Under the pieces are notes generated by a model. That model was given only the letters and a program-made list of their open reading frames with translations. It did no database searches and was not told where the DNA came from. From NCBI RefSeq assembly GCF_030580915.1, contig NZ_JAUQTA010000001.1, forward strand, positions 1,426,001 through 1,490,000: 64,000 bases of DNA, in the 5' to 3' direction. The number at the start of each line of letters is the position of its first letter. The first letter of the stretch is position 1. Of this stretch, positions 32,116-40,810 are shown in pieces. Origin of the DNA: Nocardioides jiangxiensis (GTDB lineage Bacteria > Actinomycetota > Actinomycetes > Propionibacteriales > Nocardioidaceae). The translations under genes and the position numbers were made by a program.

Positions 32116-33066
32116 TCAGTTGGCGATGTGGATGACCGCGTCGCCCGCGTTGACGATCGGGGCCCGGGTCAGCCCGATGACGACGCCGGTGCGGTCGGCG
32201 TGCACGAGCCGCACCCGCCGGCCCAGGGTGTCGGAGAGGCCACCCAGGCGCTGGCCCTCGCGCACCTCGGCACCCAGGTCGACCTCCAGGTGGAGGATGC
32301 CGGTGCCGCGGGCCCGGACCCAGCCGCTCGAGCGGCACTCCTCGACGTACGGCGGCTCGATCAGCTCGGGGCGGATGTCGATCATGTCCATCTGGACCAG
32401 CACGCGCAGGACTCCCTCGACACCGACCCTGATCGGGGCCTCGTCGAAGCGCATCGCCATTCCGGCCTCGTAGAGCAGGACACGCGCGCCGACGTCGAGT
32501 CCCGCCTGACGCAGCGAGCCGTCCCGCAGCCTCGCGTGCAGCATCACCGGAGCGCCGAACGACTGGGCCAGCCTGCGCGTCACCGGGTCGTCGAGGTCGG
32601 CCCGGATCTGGGGCAGGTTGTCGCGCTTGTCCGCGGCGGTGTGCAGGTCGATGCCGAGCTCGCACTTGGACACGACCTCGTCCATGAAGAGCCGCGCGAT
32701 GCGGCTCGCCAGCGAGCCGCGTGCGGAGCCGGGGAACATCCGGTTGAGGTCGCGGCGGTCGGGCAGGTAACGGTCGCCGTTCATGAAGCCGAGCACGTTG
32801 ACGACCGGGACGAAGACCACCGTGCCGCGCAGCTGCTTGGGGTCGAGGTCGGCCATCACGCGACGGATCACCTCGACGCCGAGGACCTCGTCGCCGTGGA
32901 TCGCGGCGTTGACCCAGATCGCCGGGCCGGCCTCCTTGCCGTGCACGACGTGCACGGGGAGGCTCACGTCGCCTCCGGTGACGAGGCGGGTGATCGGCAG
33001 CTCGACCGACTTGGCCGACCCGGCGCGCACGCGGACGCTGCCGATCGCGAAGGACTCACGCGCCAT
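32116..33066 (-). CDS. Succinylglutamate desuccinylase / aspartoacylase family protein
   Basis: A 316-aa zinc carboxypeptidase-like enzyme. Zinc ligands are in WVNAAIHGDEVLG (HxxE type) and the later His in LGIDLHTAADKRDN; NRMFPGSARG gives the substrate-binding Arg. This family removes acyl or glutamate groups from amino acids or side chains. It overlaps the retropepsin-like gene by 11 nt and is divergent from rimK, a recurrent neighbourhood: a ligase that adds glutamates next to enzymes that could remove or process them. That functional pairing is inference. Confidence 0.88.
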   Translation of the reverse strand: MARESFAIGSVRVRAGSAKSVELPITRLVTGGDVSLPVHVVHGKEAGPAIWVNAAIHGDEVLGVEVIRRVMADLDPKQLRGTVVFVPVVNVLGFMNGDRYLPDRRDLNRMFPGSARGSLASRIARLFMDEVVSKCELGIDLHTAADKRDNLPQIRADLDDPVTRRLAQSFGAPVMLHARLRDGSLRQAGLDVGARVLLYEAGMAMRFDEAPIRVGVEGVLRVLVQMDMIDIRPELIEPPYVEECRSSGWVRARGTGILHLEVDLGAEVREGQRLGGLSDTLGRRVRLVHADRTGVVIGLTRAPIVNAGDAVIHIAN

Positions 33067-33574
33067 CGGCCGGCACCGCCTTCGGCAGCGGCGCGACGCC
33101 GCGGTTCTTCCGGCGTACGACGCGGCGGGGCCGGCCGCCGACGTACGACCGGGCGGAGTCGACGAGGAAGCCCTGGCGCAGCGCCTCACGGCCGACGAGG
33201 AGGCGGAACCCCATCTCGTCGCGGCGGCTGAGGGTCACCTCGGCGGTGACGGTGCGGTCGAGCAGACGGATGTCGAGGAGCACGACGTAGCGCTCCTCGG
33301 CGTGACCCGACGAGCTGCGGACCGCGCGCCGGTCGTGGACCGGGAGCTCGACGTCGACGGCGTCCTCGGCACTGCGCTGCCACGGGTGGATGGAGAAGCG
33401 GACCCACTCGGCACCGTCACGCTCGAAGGGCTCCAGGTCGAAGGCGTGCACCGCCGACGACCGGGCGCCGGTGTCGAGCTTCGCCTTGATCCACGGCACG
33501 CCGAGGTCGGGGAGACTCACCCACTCGCGCCACCCGGCGGTCTCCGGGTGTCTGGTTGGATGGGAGTCCGTCAC
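33056..33574 (-). CDS. RimK-associated retropepsin-like aspartic protease (ATP-dependent zinc protease family)
   Basis: A 172-aa protein of the Zn_protease/RimK-associated family: WIKAKLDTGARSSAVHA carries the retropepsin-like DTGA motif, SRRDEMGFRLLVGREALRQG is the second conserved block, and the tail is basic (PRRVVRRKNRG). Despite the family name, the fold is that of a retropepsin with one DTG, acting as a dimer. GTG start at 33574, 26 nt from the divergent rimK start. Known to co-occur with RimK ligases. Confidence 0.85.
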   Translation of the reverse strand: MTDSHPTRHPETAGWREWVSLPDLGVPWIKAKLDTGARSSAVHAFDLEPFERDGAEWVRFSIHPWQRSAEDAVDVELPVHDRRAVRSSSGHAEERYVVLLDIRLLDRTVTAEVTLSRRDEMGFRLLVGREALRQGFLVDSARSYVGGRPRRVVRRKNRGVAPLPKAVPADGA

Positions 33575-33600
33575 GGCCCCTATCCAAGCAGAGGCACCCG

Positions 33601-34791
33601 GTGAAGCTCGCGATTCTCTCCCGCGCCCCGCGTTCCTACTCGACGCAGCGGCTCCGCTCCGCTGCGCTGAGCAGGGGGCACGAGGTGAAGGTCCTCAACA
33701 CGCTCCGTTTCGGCATCGACCTGGCCGGCGACGAGCCCGACCTGCAGTTCCGCGGCAAGCCGCTGTCCGACTACGACGCGGTGCTCCCCCGCATCGGCAA
33801 CTCGATCACCTACTACGGCACCGCCGTGGTCCGGCAGTTCGAGCAGATGGACGTCTACACGCCGAACACGGCCGCCGGCATCTCCAACTCGCGTGACAAG
33901 CTCCGCGCGACCCAGATCCTGTCGCGCCACAACATCGGGATGCCGGCCACGACCTTCGTCCGTGACCGCGCCGACGTGATCCCCGCGATCGAGCGGGTCG
34001 GCGGCGCGCCAGTCGTCATCAAGCTCCTCGAGGGCACCCAGGGCATCGGCGTGATCCTCGCGCCCGAGATCAAGGTCGCCGAGGCGATCATCGAGACGCT
34101 GCAGAGCACGCGCCAGAACGTCCTCATCCAGCGCTTCGTGAAGGAGTCGAAGGGCCGCGACATCCGCGCCCTCGTCGTCGGCGACCGGGTGGTCGCCGCC
34201 ATGCGGCGTACGGCCAAGGGCGACGAGTTCCGCTCCAACGTGCACCGCGGCGGCTCCGTCGAGAAGGTGGACCTCGACCCCGAGTTCGAGCGTGTCGCGG
34301 TCCGCGCGGCGCAGATCATGGGCCTCAAGGTGGCCGGTGTCGACATGCTCGAGGGCGCGGACGGCCCGCTGGTCATGGAGGTCAACTCCTCACCCGGCCT
34401 GGAGGGCATCGAGGCCGCGACCAAGCTCGACGTGGCCGGCGCGATCATCGACTACATCGACAACCAGGTCGCCTTCCCGCACATCGACGTGCGTGAGCGG
34501 CTCTCGGTCTCGACCGGGTACGGCGTCGCCGAGATCGTCGTCCACGGCGATGGTGCGTTCATCGGCAAGACCCTGGCCGAGTCGGGCCTGCGCGAGCGCG
34601 ACATCACGGTGCTCACCCTCCACCGGGGCACCAACGTCATCCCCAACCCCGCGGCGCGCAACGTGCTCGAGGCGGACGACCGGCTGCTCTGCTTCGGCAA
34701 GCTCGAGGAGATGCGCGGCATGATCCCCGACCGGAAGACCCGCAAGGCGAAGGTCAAGAAGCTGCCGAAGCACCCCATCAGCGAGAGCTGA
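33601..34791 (+). CDS. rimK: RimK-type ATP-grasp glutamate ligase with C-terminal TrkA-C domain
   Basis: A 396-aa ATP-grasp enzyme. Residues ~1-95 are the pre-ATP-grasp domain (MKLAILSRAPRSYSTQRL), the ATP-binding loops are KLLEGTQGIGVILA and IQRFVKESKGRDIRALVVG, and metal ligands are in VMEVNSSPGLEGIE. From ~300 a TrkA-C/RCK-C domain follows (GYGVAEIVVHGDGAFIGKTL, LHRGTNVIPNP, DRLLCFGKLEEM), a fusion seen in the longer RimK class. RimK adds glutamate to ribosomal protein S6 or to peptides; the TrkA-C domain may sense a ligand. GTG start at 33601. Confidence 0.9.
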   Translation: MKLAILSRAPRSYSTQRLRSAALSRGHEVKVLNTLRFGIDLAGDEPDLQFRGKPLSDYDAVLPRIGNSITYYGTAVVRQFEQMDVYTPNTAAGISNSRDKLRATQILSRHNIGMPATTFVRDRADVIPAIERVGGAPVVIKLLEGTQGIGVILAPEIKVAEAIIETLQSTRQNVLIQRFVKESKGRDIRALVVGDRVVAAMRRTAKGDEFRSNVHRGGSVEKVDLDPEFERVAVRAAQIMGLKVAGVDMLEGADGPLVMEVNSSPGLEGIEAATKLDVAGAIIDYIDNQVAFPHIDVRERLSVSTGYGVAEIVVHGDGAFIGKTLAESGLRERDITVLTLHRGTNVIPNPAARNVLEADDRLLCFGKLEEMRGMIPDRKTRKAKVKKLPKHPISES

Positions 34792-34835
34792 GGCGCGGCC
34801 CGACCCGCGGCGCTCAGCTCAGGTGGTCGGCGCGG

Positions 34836-35675
34836 TCAGTGCAGGTGGTCGGCGAGGGAGCCGTCCGCGCCGAACAGCTCCTCGCGCCAGCGGGCGACCA
34901 GCTCGTCGTTGGGGTGGTCGTCGGGGTGGAAGCCCTCGCGGCGGTAGTCGAGGAGCCGCGTCACGACATCGCGTTGCAGGAACGGGTTGTGCCGCAGGCG
35001 CAGCAGCGACCGCGCCAGCCGGACCGGGTTCCACGCGGCCCGGTCGGTCAGGAGCATCGACAGCGTCGTGCCGGCGACCGTGACCACGAGCAGGCCGAAC
35101 GTCGCCATCCGGAAGCCCTGGCGCCGCCGCCGCTCCGTGCCGCCCACCGCACGGAAGACGTCGAACGCCACGGCGCGGTGCTCGGACTCCTCCAGCGCGT
35201 GCCAGAGCAGGATGTTGCGGACCTCGTTGTCGCCGAGCAGCGCCTGCGCCTCGGGCTTGGTCAGCAGGGTCTCGGCGATCACCGCCGTGTAGTGCTCGAG
35301 CGCCGCGGTGTGCGCGAGCCTCAGGATCGGCGGGAACCAGCGCTCGTAGCGCTGCAGCCAGCCCTTCGAGCTGCGGGCGATCGCGTGGGTCGGGAAGCCC
35401 ATCTCGTCGAGGCGCCGGTTGAGCTCGCGGTGCTCCCGGCCGTGGGTCACCTCCTGGCCGACGAAGCCCTTCACCTGCTCGCGGAGCACCGGGTCGGTCA
35501 CCTGGTCGCTGAAGCTCCGCACCGATCGGATGAAGTAGTCCTCACCTGAGGGGAAGATCGCGGACAGCACGCTGACCGCGTGGCTCATCACCAGGTCGCC
35601 CTGCACGTAGTGCCGGTCGAGCGAACCCTGGGGGTAGGAGAAGCGGATCCTCCGCGCGTGCACGTCACCGGACAT
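34836..35675 (-). CDS. Metal-dependent hydrolase (PF10118 family)
   Basis: A 279-aa protein of the predicted metal-dependent hydrolase family: HYVQGDLVMSHAVSVLSAIF, FPSGEDYFIRSVR, KGFVGQEVTHGREHRELN (metal-binding Glu/His) and WHALEESEHRAVAFDVF (second Glu-Glu-x-x-His set). The His/Glu helices resemble a diiron ferritin-like site, so an oxygenase/hydrolase of lipids is possible. One membrane-like helix (MATFGLLVVTVAGTTLSMLL) is near residue 195. Stands alone. Confidence 0.82.
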   Translation of the reverse strand: MSGDVHARRIRFSYPQGSLDRHYVQGDLVMSHAVSVLSAIFPSGEDYFIRSVRSFSDQVTDPVLREQVKGFVGQEVTHGREHRELNRRLDEMGFPTHAIARSSKGWLQRYERWFPPILRLAHTAALEHYTAVIAETLLTKPEAQALLGDNEVRNILLWHALEESEHRAVAFDVFRAVGGTERRRRQGFRMATFGLLVVTVAGTTLSMLLTDRAAWNPVRLARSLLRLRHNPFLQRDVVTRLLDYRREGFHPDDHPNDELVARWREELFGADGSLADHLH

Positions 35676-35727
35676 GGTCCGAACGTACGCCGCTCCCGCG
35701 AGCCGGTCGAGGTGGCATCATCGGGCC

Positions 35728-36381
35728 ATGCTCGGCGTGACGGACCTGACCACCTACGTCATCGGACTGGTCCTGATCATCCTGCTGCCCGGCCCGAACT
35801 CGATGTACGTCGTCTCCGTCGCCGCCCGGCGCGGCACGCGGGCGGGCTACACGGCGGCAGCGGGGGTGTGGACCGGCGACACGGTGCTGATGGTGCTCAC
35901 CGCCGCCGGTGTCGCCGGCGTGCTGCGTACCAACCCGCTGCTCTTCGCCGTGGTGAAGTACATCGGCGCCGGCTACCTGGCCTGGCTGGCGGTGGCGATG
36001 CTCCGGGGAGCCTGGGCCACGTGGCGCTCACGTCGCCTGGCGGCGGCGATCGCCACCGGCGTACCGATCGAGGCGCCGGGCGAGCGGCCCTACCACCGGG
36101 CGCTGGTGATCAGCCTCTTCAACCCGAAGGCGATCCTCTTCTTCGTCGCCTTCTTCGTGCAGTTCGTGGACCCCGACTACGCCTGGCCGGCGCTGACCTT
36201 CCTCTTCCTCGGCGTGCTCTGCCAGATCGCGTCGGTGCTCTACCTCAGCGCCCTGATCTTCTTCGGTGCGCGCCTGGCCGACGCCTTCCGCCGCCGCAGC
36301 GGGCTCTCGGCGGCAGGCACGTCCGCGGTGGGCGTGGTCTTCCTCGGGTTCGCCACGAAGCTCGCCCTCGCCCACGCCTGA
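35728..36381 (+). CDS. leuE: LysE/LeuE family amino-acid exporter
   Basis: A 217-aa membrane protein with six helices and the LysE-family signature LPGPNSMYVVSVAARRGTRA at the N terminus and SLFNPKAILFFVAFFVQFVD in the middle. The MLGVTDLTTYVIGLVLIIL opening is close to LeuE (leucine exporter), so that symbol is offered with moderate confidence. ATG 35728 is chosen for the LeuE-like start. It ends 3 nt before the convergent DUF4870 gene. Confidence 0.85.
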   Translation: MLGVTDLTTYVIGLVLIILLPGPNSMYVVSVAARRGTRAGYTAAAGVWTGDTVLMVLTAAGVAGVLRTNPLLFAVVKYIGAGYLAWLAVAMLRGAWATWRSRRLAAAIATGVPIEAPGERPYHRALVISLFNPKAILFFVAFFVQFVDPDYAWPALTFLFLGVLCQIASVLYLSALIFFGARLADAFRRRSGLSAAGTSAVGVVFLGFATKLALAHA

Positions 36382-36384
36382 GGG

Positions 36385-36783
36385 TCAGCGCACGAACCGC
36401 AAGGTCAGCGGCGGGGTGGTCCACTCGCCGCGGGAGGCAGCCAGGGCACCGAGCAGGTGCAGCGCACCTGCCACGAACGGGATGACGGCGAAGAGGAACC
36501 AGCCCAGGCCGAGCGTGACGATCCCCAGCACGAGGACCGCGGCGCCCCAGAGCAGCGCGGTCAGCTGGATGTTGACCGCGTTGGCCGCGTGGTGACGGAT
36601 GAAGGGCCCGCGGTCCTTGTACATCAGGTAGACCACCAGCGCAGCGACGAAGCCGAGCGTTCCCGCGCTCAGCACCATCGCGGCTCCGGTGACCACGTGG
36701 ACGCCGATCGACCAGTTCCGCTCCTCCTGCGGGGAGAGCTGGGCGCCGGCGCCGGGCTGCGGGGCGTACGGGTTCTGCGTCAT
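36385..36783 (-). CDS. DUF4870 membrane protein
   Basis: A 132-aa protein: a Pro/Gln-rich cytoplasmic start (MTQNPYAPQPGAGAQLSPQE), ERNWSIGVHV, and three to four helices, with YLMYKDRGPFIRHHAANAVN, the DUF4870 core. Related to TM2-like small membrane proteins of unknown role. gaggagc lies upstream of the ATG at 36783. Near-contact with leuE at the stops. Confidence 0.88.
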   Translation of the reverse strand: MTQNPYAPQPGAGAQLSPQEERNWSIGVHVVTGAAMVLSAGTLGFVAALVVYLMYKDRGPFIRHHAANAVNIQLTALLWGAAVLVLGIVTLGLGWFLFAVIPFVAGALHLLGALAASRGEWTTPPLTLRFVR

Positions 36784-36922
36784 GGGGTGCTCCTCGGTAG
36801 GTGACACCCAGTCAAACGGACGACCAGGCATCCTGTGTTCCGGTGCCGGCCCTGAGATCGACCCTGAGATCTCCCCGAGACGGCGCGCGGACGGGCCACC
36901 CCCGTACCCCACACTTGGAGGC

Positions 36923-37315
36923 ATGACGTCCCAGAGCAGCGCCCCGGTCGACAACTACGCGAAGCACCTCGGTGTCTCGATCGTGCAGCACGGCGGCGGC
37001 CACGCGGAGTCCTTCGTGACCGTGACCGCCGACCACCTCAACCCGCACGGCACCACCCACGGCGCGTTCCTCTTCTCCGTCTCCGGCATCGCACTGGCCG
37101 CGGCGGCCAACAACGAGACCCACTCGGGCGTCATCAGCCACGTCGCGATCGACTACCTGCGCCCGGTGCGCGAGGGTGACCAGCTCCGCGCCGAGGCCAA
37201 GGTCGACGTCCGGCTGCCCAAGGAGGACATCTTCGTGGTCAAGGTCTACCGCGGTGACGAGGTCGTCGCCCGGGCCACGGGCCGCGGCAACCGACGCGAG
37301 CGGGTCGCCCAGTGA
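36923..37315 (+). CDS. PaaI-like hotdog thioesterase
   Basis: A 130-aa single hotdog-fold protein: DHLNPHGTTHGAFLFSVSGI (conserved HGG-like loop with catalytic-region Asn/His), AAANNETHSGVISHVAIDYL and RPVREGDQLRAEAKV. These are the PaaI/YbgC-type acyl-CoA thioesterase motifs; it would hydrolyse (hydroxy)aryl- or acyl-CoA in the cytoplasm, as a tetramer. ggagg lies just upstream of ATG 36923. Overlaps the next gene by GTGA. Confidence 0.87.
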   Translation: MTSQSSAPVDNYAKHLGVSIVQHGGGHAESFVTVTADHLNPHGTTHGAFLFSVSGIALAAAANNETHSGVISHVAIDYLRPVREGDQLRAEAKVDVRLPKEDIFVVKVYRGDEVVARATGRGNRRERVAQ

Positions 37316-37683
37316 AGTTCACCGAGCGCGAGATGACCGTCGGCATCGACCGGGTCGCCGAGGGCCTCTTCCTGGCGTCGCTGCCGCCGTGGCGCAAGTC
37401 CAGGCAGGCCGCCTGGGACCTGCTGCCGAAGTTCGAGAAGTACCAGCGCAAGGCGGCGGTCGGCGAGGCCGTCATCCCGGCTCTGCTCGCCCTGCCGGAG
37501 CGGCCCACCGTCGGCGCGACCCCCGAGTTCTCCAAGGACGAGTACGCCGCGGCAGCCGGCAGCAAGGCGGCGGCGCGGCTGACGAAGCTCGTCGTCGAGG
37601 CGATGCCGGTCCGGCGCGACCCGGACGCGCTCCTGGGCACCGACGACTTCGTCGTACCGGACACGCTCGAGGGACTCGACTGA
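37312..37683 (+). CDS. Hypothetical protein, 123 aa
   Basis: A cytoplasmic, mixed alpha/beta protein starting MKFTEREMTVGIDRVAEGLF, with a WRKSRQAAWDLLPKFEKYQR helix and a Lys/Ala-rich C-terminal half. No signal, membrane segment or known motif. GTG start overlaps the stop of the PaaI-like gene (37312-37315), so they are translationally coupled and may work together. Not recognised. Confidence 0.7.
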   Translation: MKFTEREMTVGIDRVAEGLFLASLPPWRKSRQAAWDLLPKFEKYQRKAAVGEAVIPALLALPERPTVGATPEFSKDEYAAAAGSKAAARLTKLVVEAMPVRRDPDALLGTDDFVVPDTLEGLD

Positions 37684-37745
37684 CCCGGGGCGCGTGACCC
37701 GTCCCGCACGGGGTACCTCCGGAGTGACCCCTGGAGGTGGTGACG

Positions 37746-38108
37746 ATGGTCTGGGCTCCTCTGGCTCTGCTGCTGATCGGCGCGGCGCTCCTCGCCATGA
37801 TCGGGATGGCGATGGCAGCGATGCTGCGCAAGGAGCGCACTCTGGACGAGACGCTCCACGACCCCCTGACCCCGACGGTGACGTGGATCGTGCCACCGGG
37901 CGTCGACCCGGTGATCATCGGAGGCGAGCTGACCGCCGCCGGCTACCCCAACTCCCTCGAGGAGCGCGCCGGCATGACGACGCTGTGCATCTCGTGCCCG
38001 CCGGGTCGGCGCTCGTCGGTCCGTTCGATCATCGAGGCGGTCGAGCTGGAGCAGTACTCCCCCGCGCTCGACCTCCCGCCGGTGCTCTTCCGCGAGGACG
38101 CCTCCTGA
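37746..38108 (+). CDS. Hypothetical membrane-anchored protein, 120 aa
   Basis: An N-terminal helix (MVWAPLALLLIGAALLAMIG, then MAMAAML) is followed by a soluble domain with WIVPPGVDPVIIGGELTAAG, TLCISCPPGRRSS and an acidic end. The ATG at 37746 has ggagg 8 nt upstream; the GTG at 37737 overlaps that ribosome site and is rejected. Converges with the NmrA-like gene 15 nt away. Family not recognised. Confidence 0.65.
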   Translation: MVWAPLALLLIGAALLAMIGMAMAAMLRKERTLDETLHDPLTPTVTWIVPPGVDPVIIGGELTAAGYPNSLEERAGMTTLCISCPPGRRSSVRSIIEAVELEQYSPALDLPPVLFREDAS

Positions 38109-38123
38109 CCGCGGATGTCGACC

Positions 38124-38891
38124 TCAGCCGGTCGGGTGCTCGCGGGCCAACCACTCCTCGAACGTGCCGCCGATGACCTTCGCGCCGGGCGACGCCTGCA
38201 GGACGCCCTGACGCACACGCCGCGCGGTGGCTCCCGGCAGCCAGACCGGCAGCACCCACAGGCGACGTCCGCGGGCCTTCGCGGTCGCGCGCACCAGGTC
38301 CGCGAGAAGCCGCTTCTCCGGGCCGGCGACGTCCTTGTGGACGTGCTGATCGACCGGAGCCTCCAGCGCCAGGGCGACGAGCTCGTCGGCGACCGCGTCG
38401 ACGTCGACCGTCTGGACCGGCTGCGTCGGGCACGGCAGGAGGGGGCCCTTCGCCATCCAGTCGATCAGCTGGCCTGCGAAGCCGTGGAACTGCGTCGCCC
38501 GCAGGATCGCGGTCGGCACCTCGCCGGCCTCCGTCGTCGCCTCCTGCGCCCGCTTGCCGTCGTAGTGGCCGAAGGGACCACCGCCCAGACCGTCGATGCC
38601 GACGATCGACAGCGTCACGATCCGGCGTACGCCGGCGGCGGCACCCTCGCGCTGCAGGTGACCGGCGACTGCGCTGAAGAACGCGACGGTGTCCGCAGGC
38701 TTGGTGGACTCCAGCGAGGTGGCGTCGACGATCGAGGTCACCCCGTCGAGGGCGGCCGCCAGGCCGTCGCCGGTGGTCAGGTCGATCCCCTCGCTGCGGC
38801 TGAGCACGACCGTTTCGTGCCCCTGCGCCCGCAGCCGGTCCACGACCTTCGTGCCGACCAGGCCGGTGCCACCGGCGACTGCGACCCGCAT
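38124..38891 (-). CDS. NAD(P)-binding atypical SDR (NmrA-like)
   Basis: A 255-aa protein with the Rossmann motif VAVAGGTGLVGTKVVDRL at the N terminus and GVRRIVTLSIVGIDG plus YDGKRAQEATTEAG (atypical Tyr/Lys) in the middle, followed by an ATQFHGFAGQL strand. NmrA/complex-I-NDUFA9-like proteins may act as reductases or as redox sensors. Its start overlaps the YbjQ-like gene stop by one base pair pattern (ATGA at 38888-38893 region). Confidence 0.85.
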   Translation of the reverse strand: MRVAVAGGTGLVGTKVVDRLRAQGHETVVLSRSEGIDLTTGDGLAAALDGVTSIVDATSLESTKPADTVAFFSAVAGHLQREGAAAGVRRIVTLSIVGIDGLGGGPFGHYDGKRAQEATTEAGEVPTAILRATQFHGFAGQLIDWMAKGPLLPCPTQPVQTVDVDAVADELVALALEAPVDQHVHKDVAGPEKRLLADLVRATAKARGRRLWVLPVWLPGATARRVRQGVLQASPGAKVIGGTFEEWLAREHPTG

Positions 38892-39214
38892 CAGGCCGGT
38901 CCGCCGATCCGGACCGCGGTGCCGTAGGCACAGACCTCGACGCCGCTGCCGGCGTACTCGGTCGTCTCGAAGCGGAAGGCCACGACGGCGTTGGCGCCGA
39001 TCGCCTCGGCCTCCGCGGCGAGGCGGGCCAGCGCCTCCTTGCGGCAGTCGTGGAGCAGGCTCGTGATGCCCTTCAGCTCGCCGCCCGCGAGCGACTTGAA
39101 GCCGGCGCCGATGTTGGAGCCGATGTTGCGCGAGCGGACCGTGAGGCCGAAGACCTCGCCGAAGGTCTGCTCGATGCGCGCGCCGGGGACGTCGTTGGTG
39201 GTCACGATGATCAT
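38891..39214 (-). CDS. YbjQ/UPF0145 family protein
   Basis: A 107-aa protein with the family pattern MIIVTTNDVPGARIEQTFGE, VRSRNIGSNIGAGFKSLAGG, GITSLLHDCRKEALARLAAE and ANAVVAFRFETTEY. UPF0145 proteins form oligomeric beta-rich assemblies; function unsettled. It ends where the NmrA-like gene begins and starts 26 nt after the DHA2 exporter stop on the same strand, so readthrough from that gene is possible. Confidence 0.9.
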   Translation of the reverse strand: MIIVTTNDVPGARIEQTFGEVFGLTVRSRNIGSNIGAGFKSLAGGELKGITSLLHDCRKEALARLAAEAEAIGANAVVAFRFETTEYAGSGVEVCAYGTAVRIGGPA

Positions 39215-39239
39215 GTCCGCGAGCCTAGGCCGACGATCC

Positions 39240-40703
39240 TCAGCGCTGCTCCTCCACCGACCGCGAGTCGGTGAGCGCCCGCGCACCGAGGCCGACGACG
39301 AGGCCGACGACCACGGCGAGGACGGCGTAGGTGACCCGTTCGCCGTGGAAGAACGAGGCGACGAGGGCATCGCTCCACACTCCCGCCGGGAGCGTGACCG
39401 TGACGAGGGCGGCGATCAGCGTGCCGACGACGGCGGTGCCGATGCTGGTGCCGACCTCCTGGGCGGTGTCGTTGAGCGCCGCGCCCAGGGAGGTGCGGTT
39501 CGCCGGCATCGCGTCGACGAGCGCGACCGCGCAGATCGTCATGACGGTGCGGAGGCCGACGGTCATCACGACGATGCAGGCGGCGATGACGGCGTACCCG
39601 TGGTCGAGGCCCCAGGCCAGTCCCGCGAGGGACCCGGCGAGGAGGAGCGCGCCGACGAGGGTGGCACGCCGGTGGCCGAGGCGCTTGCCGAGGCCCTCGG
39701 AGATCGGGGCGGCGAGCAGCATCGTGAGGATCAGCGGCAGGTTGGCCAGGCCCGCGCGCACGGGACTCCAGCCGAACGCGAACTGGAAGTGCAGGATCAG
39801 GCCGAACATCACGCCGGCCATCGCGATCGAGCTGCCGACCTGGGCGATCGTGGCACCGCGGACCGTTCCGTTGCGGAAGAGCCCGAGGTCGAGCATCGGT
39901 TCCGGCGTACGCCGCTCGTGCGCGACGAAGCCGAGTGCCGCGAGGACGGCGCCGACGCCGGCGCCGAGGGTGGTCAGGGCGGTCCAGCCGTGGTCGACGC
40001 CGCTGGTGAGCGTGTAGCAGGCGAGCCCGATCGTCGCGATGGAGAGCACGGCGCCGGGAAGGTCCAGGCCGTCGCGGGTCAGGTCCTCCTGGCGGTCGGC
40101 CGGCACCCCCAGGCGTACGCCGACCCACGCGACGAGCGCCACCGGGGCGTTGACCAGCAGCAGCCATTCCCAGCCGACGTGGGCCAGGGCGGTGCCGCCC
40201 AGCAGCGGGCCGAGGACGAAGCCGCTCATGCCGACGACGATCATCACGGTCATCGCCCGCATGCGCAGCGCCGCGTCGTCGAAGAGCCGGAAGACCAGGG
40301 AGTTGGTGATGGGCGCCATCCCGGCGGCGGCGACGCCGAGGGCGGCGCGGAGGGCGATCAGCTCAGCGGCCGACTGCACGAGCACGACGGCGAGGCTGAC
40401 GGTGCCGAAGACGGCGAGACCGACCAGCAGGACGCGGCGCCGGCCGAGCCGGTCGGCGGTCGCGCCGGCGGTGAGCAGCAGGCCGCCGAAGGTGAGTGAG
40501 TAAGCGCCGGTCACCCACTGCATGCCGGTCGTGCCGCTGCCGAGGTCGCGGGCGATGGTCGGCAGGGCGATCGTGAGGAGGGTGTTGTCGACCATCTCCA
40601 CGAAGAAGGCGAGGCAGAGGGCGGCGAGCGGGATCCAGGCGGCGCGCAGTGACGGGTAGGTCCGCGCCGGAGGGGCGGCGGCTGCGGTGGTGGTGGCAGT
40701 CAT
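39240..40703 (-). CDS. MFS transporter, DHA2 (EmrB/QacA) family
   Basis: A 487-aa exporter with about 14 helices. FVEMVDNTLLTIALPTIARD is the DHA2 motif D1 in helix 1, GATADRLGRRRVLL is motif A, and LGPLLGGTALAHVGWEWLLLVNAP is motif C plus the following loop. It likely extrudes a hydrophobic drug or natural product by proton antiport. The gene is divergent from a TetR regulator, with three tandem TCGAAC-type operators between them. Confidence 0.92.
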   Translation of the reverse strand: MTATTTAAAAPPARTYPSLRAAWIPLAALCLAFFVEMVDNTLLTIALPTIARDLGSGTTGMQWVTGAYSLTFGGLLLTAGATADRLGRRRVLLVGLAVFGTVSLAVVLVQSAAELIALRAALGVAAAGMAPITNSLVFRLFDDAALRMRAMTVMIVVGMSGFVLGPLLGGTALAHVGWEWLLLVNAPVALVAWVGVRLGVPADRQEDLTRDGLDLPGAVLSIATIGLACYTLTSGVDHGWTALTTLGAGVGAVLAALGFVAHERRTPEPMLDLGLFRNGTVRGATIAQVGSSIAMAGVMFGLILHFQFAFGWSPVRAGLANLPLILTMLLAAPISEGLGKRLGHRRATLVGALLLAGSLAGLAWGLDHGYAVIAACIVVMTVGLRTVMTICAVALVDAMPANRTSLGAALNDTAQEVGTSIGTAVVGTLIAALVTVTLPAGVWSDALVASFFHGERVTYAVLAVVVGLVVGLGARALTDSRSVEEQR

Positions 40704-40730
40704 GGCCGGCTCCTTTCAGGTCAAGGATTG

Positions 40731-40778
40731 TCGAACGGTGTTCGATCGAACATGGTTCGAGAATAGAACAGTGTTCGA
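40731..40778. promoter_or_regulatory. Three tandem palindromic operators (tcgaac-N3-gttcga type)
   Basis: Sites tcgaacggtgttcga (40731-40745), tcgaacatggttcga (40746-40760) and tagaacagtgttcga (40764-40778). The first two abut with 15-bp centre spacing; the third is 18 bp further on and has one weaker half. They lie 28 nt upstream of the DHA2 start and 33 nt upstream of the TetR start. Very likely the TetR binding array. Confidence 0.8.
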
Positions 40779-40810
40779 GAATGTCAACTTCCCCGCGGTA
40801 GGGTGCAGCC

